DNA from: Luteipulveratus flavus
GTDB taxonomy: Bacteria; Actinomycetota; Actinomycetes; Actinomycetales; Dermatophilaceae
Length of the DNA: 64,000 nucleotides
Direction: 5' to 3'
Assembly: GCF_029439465.1 (NCBI RefSeq)
Contig: NZ_JAROAV010000028.1
Location: 62,001-126,000 of the forward strand
Made by a program: the position numbers and the translations under genes. Position 1 is the stretch's first letter. Every line of letters starts with the position of its first letter. The notes below the pieces were generated by a model, which ran no database searches, was not told the origin of the DNA, and saw nothing but the letters and a program-made list of their open reading frames with translations. Shown here one piece after another: positions 43,934 to 53,532 of this stretch.

Positions 43934-46900
43934 ATGACCCGCATCCTGCTGCTGTCCACCTCGGACACCGACCTGCTGTCCGCTCGCTCCAGCGGTGCCT
44001 CGTACGACCTGGGCAACCCCAGCCGTACGCCGCCGGAGGGCCTCCCCGACCGGCTCGCCGGCGTCGACCTCGTCGTCGTACGGATCCTCGGCACGGCCCG
44101 CACCTGGCAGGAGGGGCTGGACGCGATCACCGCCTCGGGCACCCCCACCGTCGTCCTCGGCGGTGAGCAGACGCCCGACGCCGAGCTGATGTCGCTGTCC
44201 ACCGTCCCGGTCGGCATCGCCGCTCAGGCGCACGCCTACCTCGCCCAGGGCGGCCCGGCGAACCTAGCCCAGCTGCACGCCTTCTTGTCCGACACCGTCC
44301 TGCTCACCGGCGAGGGGTTCGAGCCGCCGGCCGTCACGCCCGAGTGGGGTCGGCTGGACCGGCCCGCCGTGGAGGGCGACCGGGTGCGGATCGGCGTCCT
44401 CTTCTACCGCGCCCACGAGACCAGCGGGAACACCGCGTTCGTCCACACGCTCGCCGATGCGATCGACGCGACCGGCGAGGCGGTCGGGCTGCCGATCTTC
44501 TCCTCCTCGCTGCGCACCGCGCCGGCCGATCTGATCCAGGAGTTCGGCACGCTGGACGCGTTGATCGTGACCGTCCTCGCCGCCGGCGGATCGCGGCCGG
44601 CGGCCGTCAGCGCCGGCGAGGACGACGAGGCCTGGGACGTCGCCGCGATGGCCGCGCTCGACATCCCGGTGCTGCAGGGCCTCTGCCTCACCTGGTCCCG
44701 CGAGGACTGGGCGGACTCCGACGACGGCGTCTCGCCGCTGGACTCGGCGACGCAGGTGGCCATCCCCGAGTTCGACGGGCGCATCATCACGGTGCCGTTC
44801 TCGTTCAAGGAGATCGACGAGGACGGCCTGCCCTCCTACGTCGCCGACGACGAGCGCTGCGCCCGGCTCGCGGGCATCGCGGTCGGGCACGCCCGGCTGC
44901 GCCGGCTCCCCGCGAAGGACCGCAAGATCGCGCTGATGCTGTCGGCGTACCCGACGAAGCACAGCCGGATCGGCAACGCCGTCGGTCTCGACACCCCGGT
45001 CTCGGCGATCCGGCTGCTGCGCGCGATGCGGGATGCCGGGTACGACCTCGGCACCGACAACACCATCACTCGCCTTCTCGACACCCCCGCCGGTCGAGCC
45101 GGGCGGAGCGCTAGCGGAGTCCGTGTCGAGACCCCCGCAGCCGCGGACGCCGAGTCTCCCCGTACGGCAACGGGTTTCGACTCGGACTCGCCTAGCGGCT
45201 CGTCCGGCTCAACCAGCGATGGTGGGGACACTGCGGCGGGGAACGCGCTGATCCATGCGTTGATCGACGCGGGCGGGCAGGACGAGGAATGGCTGACCCA
45301 CGCCCAGCTGACCGACGGCACGGTCCGCATCGCCGCCGACGACTACCGCCGCTGGACCGCGCACCTGCCGGACGAGCTCACCGACGCGATGCGCGAGACC
45401 TGGGGCGAGGCGCCGGGCGAGCTGTTCGTCAACGACGCCGGCGAGATCGTCCTGGCGACGTTGCAGGCCGGGAACGTGATCGTGATGATCCAGCCGCCGC
45501 GCGGCTTCGGTGAGAACCCGGTCGCGATCTACCACGACCCGGACATGCCGCCGTCGCATCACTACCTCGCGGCGTACCGCTGGCTGGAGCACGGCTTCGG
45601 CGCGCACGCGGTCGTCCACCTCGGCAAGCACGGCTCGATGGAGTGGCTGCCCGGCAAGAACGCCGCCCTCTCCGCGGCGTGCGCGACCGACGCGGCGATC
45701 GGCTCCATGCCGCTCATCTACCCGTTCCTGGTCAACGACCCGGGCGAGGGGGCGCAGGCCAAGCGCCGGGCGCACGCCACGATCGTCGACCACCTCATCC
45801 CGCCGATGGCGCGGGCGGAGTCGTACGGCGACATCGCCCGGCTGGAACAGCTGCTGGACGAGTACGCCAACATCGCGGCGATGGACCCGGCCAAGCTGCC
45901 CGCGATCCGCGCGCAGATCTGGACCCTCATGCAGGCCGCGCGGATGGACCACGACCTTGGGCTGACCGACCGGCCGGAGGACGAGCAGTTCGACGACTTC
46001 CTGCTGCACGTCGACGGCTGGCTGTGCGAGGTCAAGGACGCTCAGATCCGCGACGGCCTGCACGTCCTCGGCGCCGCGCCCACCGGCGAGGCACGGGTCA
46101 ACCTCGTGCTGTCGATCCTGCGCGCCTCCCAGGTGTGGTCCGGTCAGGCCGGCGCGTTGCCCGGTCTGCGAACGGCGCTGGGACTCAAGGAAGGTGGAGC
46201 CGACACGCGCTCCGTCGACGCCGTCGAGCAGCACGCCCGATCCCTCGTCCAGGCCATGGAGGACGCCGACTGGTCGCCGGCCGCGGTGGAGGGCGTCGTG
46301 GCCGAGCACGCCCCGACCGCCGAGCCGGACGTACGCCGCGTGCTCACCTTCGCGGCGACCGAGGTCGTGCCACGGCTCGCGCGCACCACCGACGAGCTCG
46401 ACCACGTGCTCCACGCCCTCGACGGCGGCTACGTCCCGGCGGGCCCGTCCGGCTCGCCACTGCGCGGGCTGGTCAACGTCCTGCCGACCGGGCGCAACTT
46501 CTACACCGTCGACCCGAAGGCCGTCCCGAGCCGGCTCGCCTTCGAGACCGGGCAGCACCTCGCGTCCTCCCTGCTGGAGCGCTACCTCGCCGACACCGGC
46601 GAGTACCCGCGCTCCGTCGGCCTGTCCGTCTGGGGCACGTCGGCGATGCGTACCTCCGGCGACGACGTGGCCGAGGTGCTCGCCCTGCTCGGCGTCCGGC
46701 CGGTCTGGGACGAGGCCTCCCGCCGCGTCACCGACCTGCAGGTCGTCCCGCTGGACGAGCTCGACCGGCCGCGCATCGACGTCACCGTCCGCATCTCCGG
46801 GTTCTTCCGGGACGCCTTCCCGCACGTCGTCGGGATCCTGGACGACGCCGTCCGCCTCGTGGCCGCCCTCGACGAGCCGGCCGAGCAGAACTTCGTCCGG

Positions 46901-47680
46901 GCGCACGCGCAGGCCGACCTCGCCGAGCACGGTGACGAACGCCGTTCCACCACCAGGATCTTCGGCTCCAAGCCCGGGGCGTACGGCGCCGGCATCCTGC
47001 CGCTGATCGAGTCCGGCTCGTGGCGGGACGACGCCGACCTGGCCGAGGTCTACACGACCTGGGGCGGGTACGCGTACGGCCGGGACCTGGACGGCGCCCC
47101 GGCGCAGGACGACATGCGCTCGGCGTACCGGCGGATCGCGGTGGCGGCCAAGAACACCGACACCCGCGAGCACGACATCGCCGACTCCGACGACTACTTC
47201 CAGTACCACGGCGGCATGGTCGCGACCGTCCGCGCGCTGACCGGGCAGGACCCGGCGGCGTACATCGGCGACTCGACCTCTCCCGACGTCGTCCGGACCC
47301 GCTCGCTGGACCAGGAGACGTCGCGGGTCTTCCGCTCGCGCGTGGTCAACCCGCGCTGGATCTCTGCGATGCAGCGGCACGGGTACAAGGGCGCGTTCGA
47401 GCTCGCCGCGACCGTCGACTACCTGTTCGGGTACGACGCGACCACCGGCGTGGTCACCGACCACATGTACGAGACGCTCGCGCAGACGTACGCCCTGGAC
47501 GAGCAGAACCAGCAGTTCATGCGCCAGGCGAACCCGTGGGCGCTGCGCGGCATCATCGAGCGGCTGCACGAGGCGCACGACCGGCAGCTGTGGGAACAGC
47601 CGGAGCCGGGCACGCTGGAGGCTCTCCAGCAGGTGTACCTCGACCTGGAGGGCGACCTCGAAGACCGCGAGCAGCGGTGA
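43934..47680 (+). CDS. cobN: cobaltochelatase subunit CobN
   Basis: Large catalytic subunit that binds hydrogenobyrinic a,c-diamide and cobalt; works with the ChlI-ChlD ATPase. It has 1248 residues, the normal size, with VLGICLTWSRED-like core around LQGLCLTWSREDWADSD, AHLGKHGSMEWLPGKN-type motif (VHLGKHGSMEWLPGKN), PSYVADDERCARLAG and GGYAYGRDLDGAPA. ATG 43934 has AGGAG nine bases upstream; the open frame before it runs through the riboswitch and is not coding. Residues ~380-436 are a low-complexity insert made of two inverted palindromic repeats (see repeats). Its stop overlaps cobF (GTGA). Confidence 0.95.
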   Translation: MTRILLLSTSDTDLLSARSSGASYDLGNPSRTPPEGLPDRLAGVDLVVVRILGTARTWQEGLDAITASGTPTVVLGGEQTPDAELMSLSTVPVGIAAQAHAYLAQGGPANLAQLHAFLSDTVLLTGEGFEPPAVTPEWGRLDRPAVEGDRVRIGVLFYRAHETSGNTAFVHTLADAIDATGEAVGLPIFSSSLRTAPADLIQEFGTLDALIVTVLAAGGSRPAAVSAGEDDEAWDVAAMAALDIPVLQGLCLTWSREDWADSDDGVSPLDSATQVAIPEFDGRIITVPFSFKEIDEDGLPSYVADDERCARLAGIAVGHARLRRLPAKDRKIALMLSAYPTKHSRIGNAVGLDTPVSAIRLLRAMRDAGYDLGTDNTITRLLDTPAGRAGRSASGVRVETPAAADAESPRTATGFDSDSPSGSSGSTSDGGDTAAGNALIHALIDAGGQDEEWLTHAQLTDGTVRIAADDYRRWTAHLPDELTDAMRETWGEAPGELFVNDAGEIVLATLQAGNVIVMIQPPRGFGENPVAIYHDPDMPPSHHYLAAYRWLEHGFGAHAVVHLGKHGSMEWLPGKNAALSAACATDAAIGSMPLIYPFLVNDPGEGAQAKRRAHATIVDHLIPPMARAESYGDIARLEQLLDEYANIAAMDPAKLPAIRAQIWTLMQAARMDHDLGLTDRPEDEQFDDFLLHVDGWLCEVKDAQIRDGLHVLGAAPTGEARVNLVLSILRASQVWSGQAGALPGLRTALGLKEGGADTRSVDAVEQHARSLVQAMEDADWSPAAVEGVVAEHAPTAEPDVRRVLTFAATEVVPRLARTTDELDHVLHALDGGYVPAGPSGSPLRGLVNVLPTGRNFYTVDPKAVPSRLAFETGQHLASSLLERYLADTGEYPRSVGLSVWGTSAMRTSGDDVAEVLALLGVRPVWDEASRRVTDLQVVPLDELDRPRIDVTVRISGFFRDAFPHVVGILDDAVRLVAALDEPAEQNFVRAHAQADLAEHGDERRSTTRIFGSKPGAYGAGILPLIESGSWRDDADLAEVYTTWGGYAYGRDLDGAPAQDDMRSAYRRIAVAAKNTDTREHDIADSDDYFQYHGGMVATVRALTGQDPAAYIGDSTSPDVVRTRSLDQETSRVFRSRVVNPRWISAMQRHGYKGAFELAATVDYLFGYDATTGVVTDHMYETLAQTYALDEQNQQFMRQANPWALRGIIERLHEAHDRQLWEQPEPGTLEALQQVYLDLEGDLEDREQR
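45092..45133 (-). repeat. palindromic element copy A inside cobN
   Basis: A 42-bp imperfect palindrome centred on CGCTAGCG (45109-45116). Read on the minus strand it matches copy B (45173-45214) at 33 of 42 positions by my direct comparison. A further arm TCTCGACAC (45076-45084) pairs with GTGTCGAGA (45123-45131). It is in frame and encodes part of a Ser/Thr/Asp/Gly/Ala-rich insert in CobN. Confidence 0.8.
45173..45214 (+). repeat. palindromic element copy B inside cobN
   Basis: Second 42-bp copy, opposite orientation to copy A, 39 bp away. It starts GGTTTCGACTCGG and ends CCGGCTCAACC around a TAGC centre; its halves are imperfectly complementary. The pair resembles dispersed REP-like palindromes but lies within a gene without breaking the frame. 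Confidence 0.8.
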
Positions 47681-48444
47681 CCCCGCCCGTCCGGGTCAGC
47701 GTGATCGGCATCGGCTGCGGCAGCCCGGATCATCTGACGCTGCAGGCGGTTCGCGCGCTCGGATCGCTCGACGTCGTCGTCCTGACCGACAAGCGGCGGG
47801 GTGACGACCCGCTGGTCCACGTCCGTGAGCGGATGCTGGCCGAGCACGTCGCCGGCGTTCAGACCGTCGTCGTCCACGACCCGCCCCGCGAGCGGCGCGC
47901 CGAGCACGTCGGCGACCAGCGCTCCTACGAGCGGGCGGTCGAGGACTGGCACGACGCACGTGCCAGCGCGTACGCGGACGCCCTCGCGCCGTACCGCGGC
48001 CGGCAGGTCGGGTTCCTGGTGTGGGGCGACCCGGCGTTCTACGACTCGACGCTGCGGATCCTCGGCCGGGTGGCGGCCGCCGGTCTGCCCCTGGACATCG
48101 AGGTCGTTCCCGGCGTCAGCGCCGTCCAGCTGCTGGCAGCCCGGCACCGGTTGGTGCTGAACGACATCGGGGCGCCGATCACCGTCACGACCGGGCGCCG
48201 GCTGGCCGAGGAGGCCGACCGCGGCACCGACAACATCGTCGTCATGCTCAACCGGTCCCTCGACGCGGTCGAGCTCGGCGACGACTGGCACATCTGGTGG
48301 GGAGCCAACCTCGGCACGGCGCACGAGTCGCTGCTGTCCGGCGACCTGCGCACGACAGCGCCGCAGATCGACGGCGAGCGCAACCGGGTCCGCGCGGCGG
48401 CGGGCTGGGTGATGGACGTCTACCTGCTCCGCCGCCGCGCCTGA
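47677..48444 (+). CDS. cobF: precorrin-6A synthase (deacetylating)
   Basis: SAM-dependent C1 methylation with loss of acetate, producing precorrin-6A; specific to the aerobic pathway. It has 255 residues with VIGIGCGSPDHLTLQAVRAL, VLTDKRRGDDPLV, GFLVWGDPAFYDSTLRIL and VPGVSAVQLLAARH. GTG 47677 overlaps the cobN stop by 4 bp, so expression follows the cobN riboswitch. It converges with the RCC1 gene, with only 3 bp between stops and no terminator hairpin visible. Confidence 0.95.
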   Translation: MTPPVRVSVIGIGCGSPDHLTLQAVRALGSLDVVVLTDKRRGDDPLVHVRERMLAEHVAGVQTVVVHDPPRERRAEHVGDQRSYERAVEDWHDARASAYADALAPYRGRQVGFLVWGDPAFYDSTLRILGRVAAAGLPLDIEVVPGVSAVQLLAARHRLVLNDIGAPITVTTGRRLAEEADRGTDNIVVMLNRSLDAVELGDDWHIWWGANLGTAHESLLSGDLRTTAPQIDGERNRVRAAAGWVMDVYLLRRRA

Positions 48445-48447
48445 CGA

Positions 48448-50994
48448 TCACGCCGCGGGCAGCACCACCCGTACCGGCAGCGCGGACGGTGCGGTCGTCC
48501 CCGTACCGAGCTGACCGGCCGCGTTGTCACCCCAGCACCAGACCTCATCCGGTCGGGCCGCGCAGGTGTGCGTCGCGCCGACCGCGACACTCACGGCGGT
48601 GGACGGCAGTGCGGTCAGGACGCCGACCAACGAGGCGTCGGTCGATCCGTTGCCGAGCTGACCGAGGTCGTTGCGGCCGGAGCAGGACAACGCGTCGCTG
48701 TTCCCGCCCGCACAGGCGTGCCCGGTCCCGACCGCGAGGGTCGGGTAGAGGTGAGTGCCACCCAGCTTCGCGCGCGTCCCGACGAGGTGGTCGGCGGTCG
48801 TGCCGTCCGCCAGCTGGCCGCTGTCGTTCTGCCCGGTGCAGTCCACCAAGGACGCGTCGGCGACGCAGGTGCTGTCGCCTCCCGCGGCCAGGACGTAGGT
48901 CGCCCGCGCCACGCTGCCGACCATCTTCCGCGGCGTGCTCGAGCCCGTCGTCGTCCGGTCGCCCAGCTGGCCCTTGTCGTTGGCGCCCCAGCACCACACG
49001 GACCCGTCCATCACCACGGCGCAGGAGTGGGCAGCACCGACCGCGACCTGGTTGGCGCTCGACGGCAGGCCGGTCACGCGCGACGGCTTGGACGACCCGG
49101 TCCCGTTGGTGCCCGTCTGCCCCTGGTCGCCGGCCCCCCAGCAGCTCACCGCACCGTCCTCCAGGGCGGCGCAGGCGTGCGAGGGACCCACGGCGATGTG
49201 GACGGCCTTCGCACCGAGTCCGTCGACGGTCGCCGGCGTCGTCGTGTCCGGGCCGGGGACCTGGCCCCAGCAGGACACCTCGCCGGTGGACAGCAGCGCG
49301 CAGCTCTGCTGACCGCCGGCGGCGACCTGCACCACGCCGCTCGAGAGACCCTGCGGCTGCACCGGCGCGGTGGCCGAGGTGGTGGAGCCGTCGCCCAGCT
49401 GCCCCTGGGTGTTGTCGCCCCAGCACCACACCGAGCCTCCACGGGCGCGCGCACAGCTGTGCTGGTCACCCGCGGCGACGTCCCAGTCGGCCGCCCCGAA
49501 GTCCTGGACCGTGAGCTCGTAGGAGCGGGTGGCCCGCTGGCCGGACCCGTCCGTCAGCAGCACCGTGAACGTCCAGGTGCCCTGGCGCAGCGGCGTGCCG
49601 ATGAGCACGCCGCTGCCGGTGAGGGACATGCCCGGCGGCAGGACCCCGGCGTCGACCGAGAAGTGCTCGGGGTCGGTGCCGCCGGTCCGGGGCACCGACC
49701 AGCCGGCGTACCGGCTCTTGAGCCACCCGGACGTCACGGGACGGTCCAGCAGCACGAGTGGACGGACGACGTCCGGCAGGTAGCCCACCACGTCGACCAG
49801 CAGGTCCGTCTGCGCCGAGCTGTAGATGCTCAGCCGGCCCTGGGTGTCGAGCGTCGCGGTCAGGGAGTTCGCGAAGGTCTTGCTCGCCGGGAAGTTCAGC
49901 ACCGACGTCGGCGCTCCCGAGGCGTTCGTCGCGGCGGCCGAGACGTAACCCGAGGTCGCCGGGTTCACCGCGGCGAGGGTCAGCTCGACCGCGGCCACGC
50001 CGGTGGTCGGCACGCCGCCACGTCCGGCGACCTGCAGGGTCACGCTTCCGCGGGCGGGTACCCGGGCGCGCGGAGCGCCCAGACCGGTGCGGGTGTCCAT
50101 CAGCCGGGAGGGGTTGAGCGCCACGTACGCCGGGCTGCTCTGCGGTACCCAGCCGATGACGTCGACCAGCAGGTGGGTCGAGGCCGAGCTGTAGACGCTG
50201 AACGAGCCGTCCGACCCGACCTTCAGCACCGCCATGGCCGCTCGCGTCGCGCCCGCGTAGTTGAGCGTCGAGGAGGAGGGCCGCGTCTGGCCGGTCGGAT
50301 AGGCCGTCAGCCAGCCCGAGCTCGTCGACACCGCGGTGAGGTTGACGATGACCGCGGCCACGCCGCTGGCGGGAACGCCGCCCTTGCCCGCGACCGGGAC
50401 CTGCCGCGTCTCACCGGCGCTCACTGCTGCGCTCGGACGGGTGTCGAGCACGCGCGCGGAGTCGAGCGGCTCGACGAGCGCGTCCTTCTCGACGTAGCCG
50501 ACGACGTCGATCAGCAGGTCCGCGGCCGTCGACGCGGTCACGTCCACGGCGCCCGCACTTCCCGGGCGAACGATGACCTGGTTCGGCACGGCCTGGCCGG
50601 CCGGGAAGTTCACCGCCGAGCCCGACGCACTCGATGCCCCGCTGGGCACCAGCGACAGCCAGCCGCTCTGCGCGGCGCTGAGGACGGTGACGTTGAGAAC
50701 CACCGCCTTCGCGTCGGCCGGCACCCAGGAGTCGAGTCCGACGGGAACCGCGACGCTCACGCCGGCCACCAGCCTGGACGCGCCGCGCCCGACGCGGGTG
50801 TCGACCGTGCGCTGCGGCGAGACGAGCGGCGCGTAGCCGTACCCGATCGGCGTCGACGCGGTCGCGACGGCGCTTCCCGGTGCGGCGGAGGCGAGCGACG
50901 TGGTGACGAGTGACCCGGCGACCAGCGCCAGGATGGTGCCGAGAATCGCTATGTACCACCGTGATTCGCGACGACGGCGCGCGCCGGCGACCAT
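48448..50994 (-). CDS. secreted protein with three DTR-type beta repeats and a seven-bladed RCC1 propeller
   Basis: An 848-residue exported protein of unknown function. A basic N-terminus and hydrophobic segment (WYIAILGTILALVAGSLVTT, cleavage after ASAA) form the signal. Three ~110-residue repeats follow (residues ~48-385), each running from an R..DTR motif through VAG.GGVP..GV.AV to DV.GY/W. Next is an immunoglobulin-like or putative adhesion module (~386-478), then seven RCC1-like blades (~479-848) with H.CA...VWCWG.N..GQLGDG. Each blade has a cysteine pair, so extracellular disulfides are likely. ATG 50994 has GGGGAG five bases upstream. No catalytic motif seen; a surface binding role is inference. 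Confidence 0.85.
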   Translation of the reverse strand: MVAGARRRRESRWYIAILGTILALVAGSLVTTSLASAAPGSAVATASTPIGYGYAPLVSPQRTVDTRVGRGASRLVAGVSVAVPVGLDSWVPADAKAVVLNVTVLSAAQSGWLSLVPSGASSASGSAVNFPAGQAVPNQVIVRPGSAGAVDVTASTAADLLIDVVGYVEKDALVEPLDSARVLDTRPSAAVSAGETRQVPVAGKGGVPASGVAAVIVNLTAVSTSSGWLTAYPTGQTRPSSSTLNYAGATRAAMAVLKVGSDGSFSVYSSASTHLLVDVIGWVPQSSPAYVALNPSRLMDTRTGLGAPRARVPARGSVTLQVAGRGGVPTTGVAAVELTLAAVNPATSGYVSAAATNASGAPTSVLNFPASKTFANSLTATLDTQGRLSIYSSAQTDLLVDVVGYLPDVVRPLVLLDRPVTSGWLKSRYAGWSVPRTGGTDPEHFSVDAGVLPPGMSLTGSGVLIGTPLRQGTWTFTVLLTDGSGQRATRSYELTVQDFGAADWDVAAGDQHSCARARGGSVWCWGDNTQGQLGDGSTTSATAPVQPQGLSSGVVQVAAGGQQSCALLSTGEVSCWGQVPGPDTTTPATVDGLGAKAVHIAVGPSHACAALEDGAVSCWGAGDQGQTGTNGTGSSKPSRVTGLPSSANQVAVGAAHSCAVVMDGSVWCWGANDKGQLGDRTTTGSSTPRKMVGSVARATYVLAAGGDSTCVADASLVDCTGQNDSGQLADGTTADHLVGTRAKLGGTHLYPTLAVGTGHACAGGNSDALSCSGRNDLGQLGNGSTDASLVGVLTALPSTAVSVAVGATHTCAARPDEVWCWGDNAAGQLGTGTTAPSALPVRVVLPAA

Positions 50995-51169
50995 GGGTTC
51001 TCCCCCTGCTGACATTGAAATGGCGGCGAACATTAACACGGTCAGAGCCGGTCGGGGGCGTGAAGAACGCAAGGTTCACCCTGGGCCCGATCGGGTAGGA
51101 GCACGGCCAGGTTCGCTCCGCGATCGTCGGGAGCGGCGTAGCGTGGTCAGCCCGGCACGAAGGAGTGCG

Positions 51170-52552
51170 ATGCGACGACGACGGGTCGCTGCCATGAGCG
51201 CAGCCATCGCCCTGGTTGCCACGGGTCTGTCCGCGTGCGCCGGATCCTCGGCGCGGCCGGCCGACAGGCTGCTGGTCTGGAGCCTGGAGGCCCAGCCGGA
51301 CCGGGTGGCCGTGCAGCAGCGGATGCTGGCCGCCTTCACCAAGGCCACCGGCATCAGGACCGAGCTGGTCGCCGTCGACGAGGGCCAGCTGCCGCAGCTG
51401 ATCGCGAGCGCCGCGCAGACCGGTGACCTGCCCGACGTCGTGGGCTCGCTCCCCCTCGGCTTCGTCCGCCAGCTCGACCACTTCGACGTCCTCGACCGCA
51501 GCGTCGCGACGCAGGTGCTGGACCGGCTCGGTCGCGGCACGTTCGCCCCTCGCACCGTGCAGATGGTCACCGAGGGCAGGCAGGCGCTGGCGGTGCCGTC
51601 GGACGGGTGGGCGCAGGTGCTGGTCTACCGCAAGGACCTGTTCCAGCAGGCGGGGCTGCCCGCACCGACCACCTACGACGCGATGATGCGGGCCGCGACC
51701 CGTCTCACCACCGGGAAGCAGTACGGCATCAGCATCGCCACCGACCCGGCCGACGTCTTCACCCAGCAGACCTTCGAGTCGCTCGCGCTCGGCAACGGGT
51801 GCCAGCTCATCGACGCCAAGGGCACGGCGCAGATCGACTCGCCGCGCTGCCTGCGCACGTGGCGCACCTACCGGCAGCTGGCCGGCAAGGTCTCACCCGA
51901 GGGCCTGCAGGACGTCGACTCCACCCGCGCCAGCTACTTCGCCGGCCAGTCGGCGATGGTGCTGTGGTCGACCTTCATCCTGGACGAGCTGGCCGGGCTG
52001 CGCAACGACGCCGTCCCGACCTGCGGCCCGTGCAAGAGGGACAAGACCTGGCTGGCCAAGCACAGCGGGGTGGTCACCGCGATCACCGGGCCCGACGGCG
52101 GCAGCGGCGGTTTCGGGGAGGTGTCCTCGTGGGCCGCGATCAAGGGCGGCAACACCAAGGGCGCCGCCGCGCTGATGGGCTACGCCCTGGGCCCGGGGTA
52201 CACGACCTGGCTCGGCATGGCCCCCGAGGGCAAGTTCCCCGCCCGGCTCGGCCCGCAGCCGGGCTCGCGCCAGTACGTCCAGGACTGGTCGCGGCTGAAG
52301 TCCGGTGTCGACACCAAGAAGGTGCTCAGCACGGTGTACGACGCGCAGACCATGCAGCAGGTGACCGGCGTCTGGGACCACTTGGACCGCTGGGCGATCC
52401 CCGAGAACCAGGGCGCGGTCCTTGGTCCCACCTCGGCCGAGCTGCCGATCGCCAAGGCGGTCGCGGAGATGTCCAACGGGTCGCAGTCCGCCGACGGCGC
52501 AGCCCGCGACGCGCGGGACGCGGTCGATGAGATCGCGACCTCGGTGAGCTGA
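51170..52552 (+). CDS. ABC transporter extracellular solute-binding lipoprotein (family 1, sugar type)
   Basis: A 460-residue substrate-binding protein anchored by a lipid: signal MRRRRVAAMSAAIALVATG with lipobox LSAC, lipidated Cys23. It shows the family 1 pattern of sugar binders (LVWSLEAQPDRVAVQQRMLAAF, GLPAPTTYDAMMRAATRL, YFAGQSAMVLWSTF). A CGPCKRDK pair may form a disulfide. ATG 51170 has AAGGAG four bases upstream. It is the first gene of a three-gene importer operon. The sugar or other solute is not identifiable. Confidence 0.92.
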   Translation: MRRRRVAAMSAAIALVATGLSACAGSSARPADRLLVWSLEAQPDRVAVQQRMLAAFTKATGIRTELVAVDEGQLPQLIASAAQTGDLPDVVGSLPLGFVRQLDHFDVLDRSVATQVLDRLGRGTFAPRTVQMVTEGRQALAVPSDGWAQVLVYRKDLFQQAGLPAPTTYDAMMRAATRLTTGKQYGISIATDPADVFTQQTFESLALGNGCQLIDAKGTAQIDSPRCLRTWRTYRQLAGKVSPEGLQDVDSTRASYFAGQSAMVLWSTFILDELAGLRNDAVPTCGPCKRDKTWLAKHSGVVTAITGPDGGSGGFGEVSSWAAIKGGNTKGAAALMGYALGPGYTTWLGMAPEGKFPARLGPQPGSRQYVQDWSRLKSGVDTKKVLSTVYDAQTMQQVTGVWDHLDRWAIPENQGAVLGPTSAELPIAKAVAEMSNGSQSADGAARDARDAVDEIATSVS

Positions 52553-52563
52553 GGAGGCCGACC

Positions 52564-53532
52564 ATGAGCTCTCGGGCACTCGACGCGCCGGACCGGCAGG
52601 ACGACACCGCATCCCCACCCGTGCGCCCTCCGCGCCGCAACCGGCTGCGGCGCAAGGAGAACCGCGACGGTCTGCTGATGGTCGGCCCGACCGTCGTCAT
52701 CGTCGTGGCGGTCGTGGTCATCCCGGTGCTGTGGAACATCGTGCTGGCCTTCCAGCACCTGTCCTTCCTGGAGATCCGCGACGCCAGCCCGTTCCGGCCG
52801 TTCACGCTGGACAACTTCCGCGAGGTCCTCGGGGCTCGCGGGTTCTGGGCGTCGCTGCGGACCACCGTCGTGTACAGCATCGGCGCCACCCTCGGCTCCA
52901 TCGCCCTCGGCCTGGTCGCGGCGCTCGCCCTGCGCGACTCCTTCCGCGGCCGCGGCCTCGTACGGGCCGCCATGCTCCTGCCGTACGTCGCACCCGTGGT
53001 CGCGGTGACCTTCGTCTGGCAAGTCCTGCTCAACCCGCAGTTCGGCATCGTCAACGCCTGGGGCCAGCGCTACCTCGGTTGGGACCACCCGCAGGACTTC
53101 CTCGGCACCGAGCCGAACGCCCTGCTGACGGTCATCGCGTTCGAGATCTGGCGCTACTTCCCGTTCGCGTTCATGTTCCTGATCGCGCGGCTGCAGGCCG
53201 TGCCCGGCGACGTCATCGAGGCCGCCGTCGTCGACGGCGCCACGCCGTGGCAGCGTTTCCGATACATCATCCTGCCCGAGCTCGCCTCGGTGATCGCGCT
53301 GCTGACGGTGCTGCGCCTGATCATGACGTTCAACAAGTTCGACGACGTCTACCTGCTGACCGGCGGCACGGCCGGTACGGAGGTCGTCGCCGTCCGCGTC
53401 TTCAACTACCTGACCGGCCGGTTCGACGCCGGCAGCGCCGCCGCCCAGGCGGTCGTGCTCTCGCTGGTGATGGCGGTCTTCCTGCTGATCTACCTCAAGT
53501 GGCTGGCCCGGACCGAGAGCGAGGAGTCATGA
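52564..53532 (+). CDS. ABC sugar-type permease, MalF-like
   Basis: A 322-residue membrane permease with a long basic cytoplasmic N-terminus (RNRLRRKENRD) and about six helices (VGPTVVIVVAVVVIPVLWNIV is the first). The EAA loop for ATPase docking is EAAVVDGATPWQRFRYIILP. It lies 11 bp after the binding-protein gene and overlaps the second permease by 4 bp (ATGA). Family members form heterodimers with MalG-like partners. Confidence 0.93.
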   Translation: MSSRALDAPDRQDDTASPPVRPPRRNRLRRKENRDGLLMVGPTVVIVVAVVVIPVLWNIVLAFQHLSFLEIRDASPFRPFTLDNFREVLGARGFWASLRTTVVYSIGATLGSIALGLVAALALRDSFRGRGLVRAAMLLPYVAPVVAVTFVWQVLLNPQFGIVNAWGQRYLGWDHPQDFLGTEPNALLTVIAFEIWRYFPFAFMFLIARLQAVPGDVIEAAVVDGATPWQRFRYIILPELASVIALLTVLRLIMTFNKFDDVYLLTGGTAGTEVVAVRVFNYLTGRFDAGSAAAQAVVLSLVMAVFLLIYLKWLARTESEES

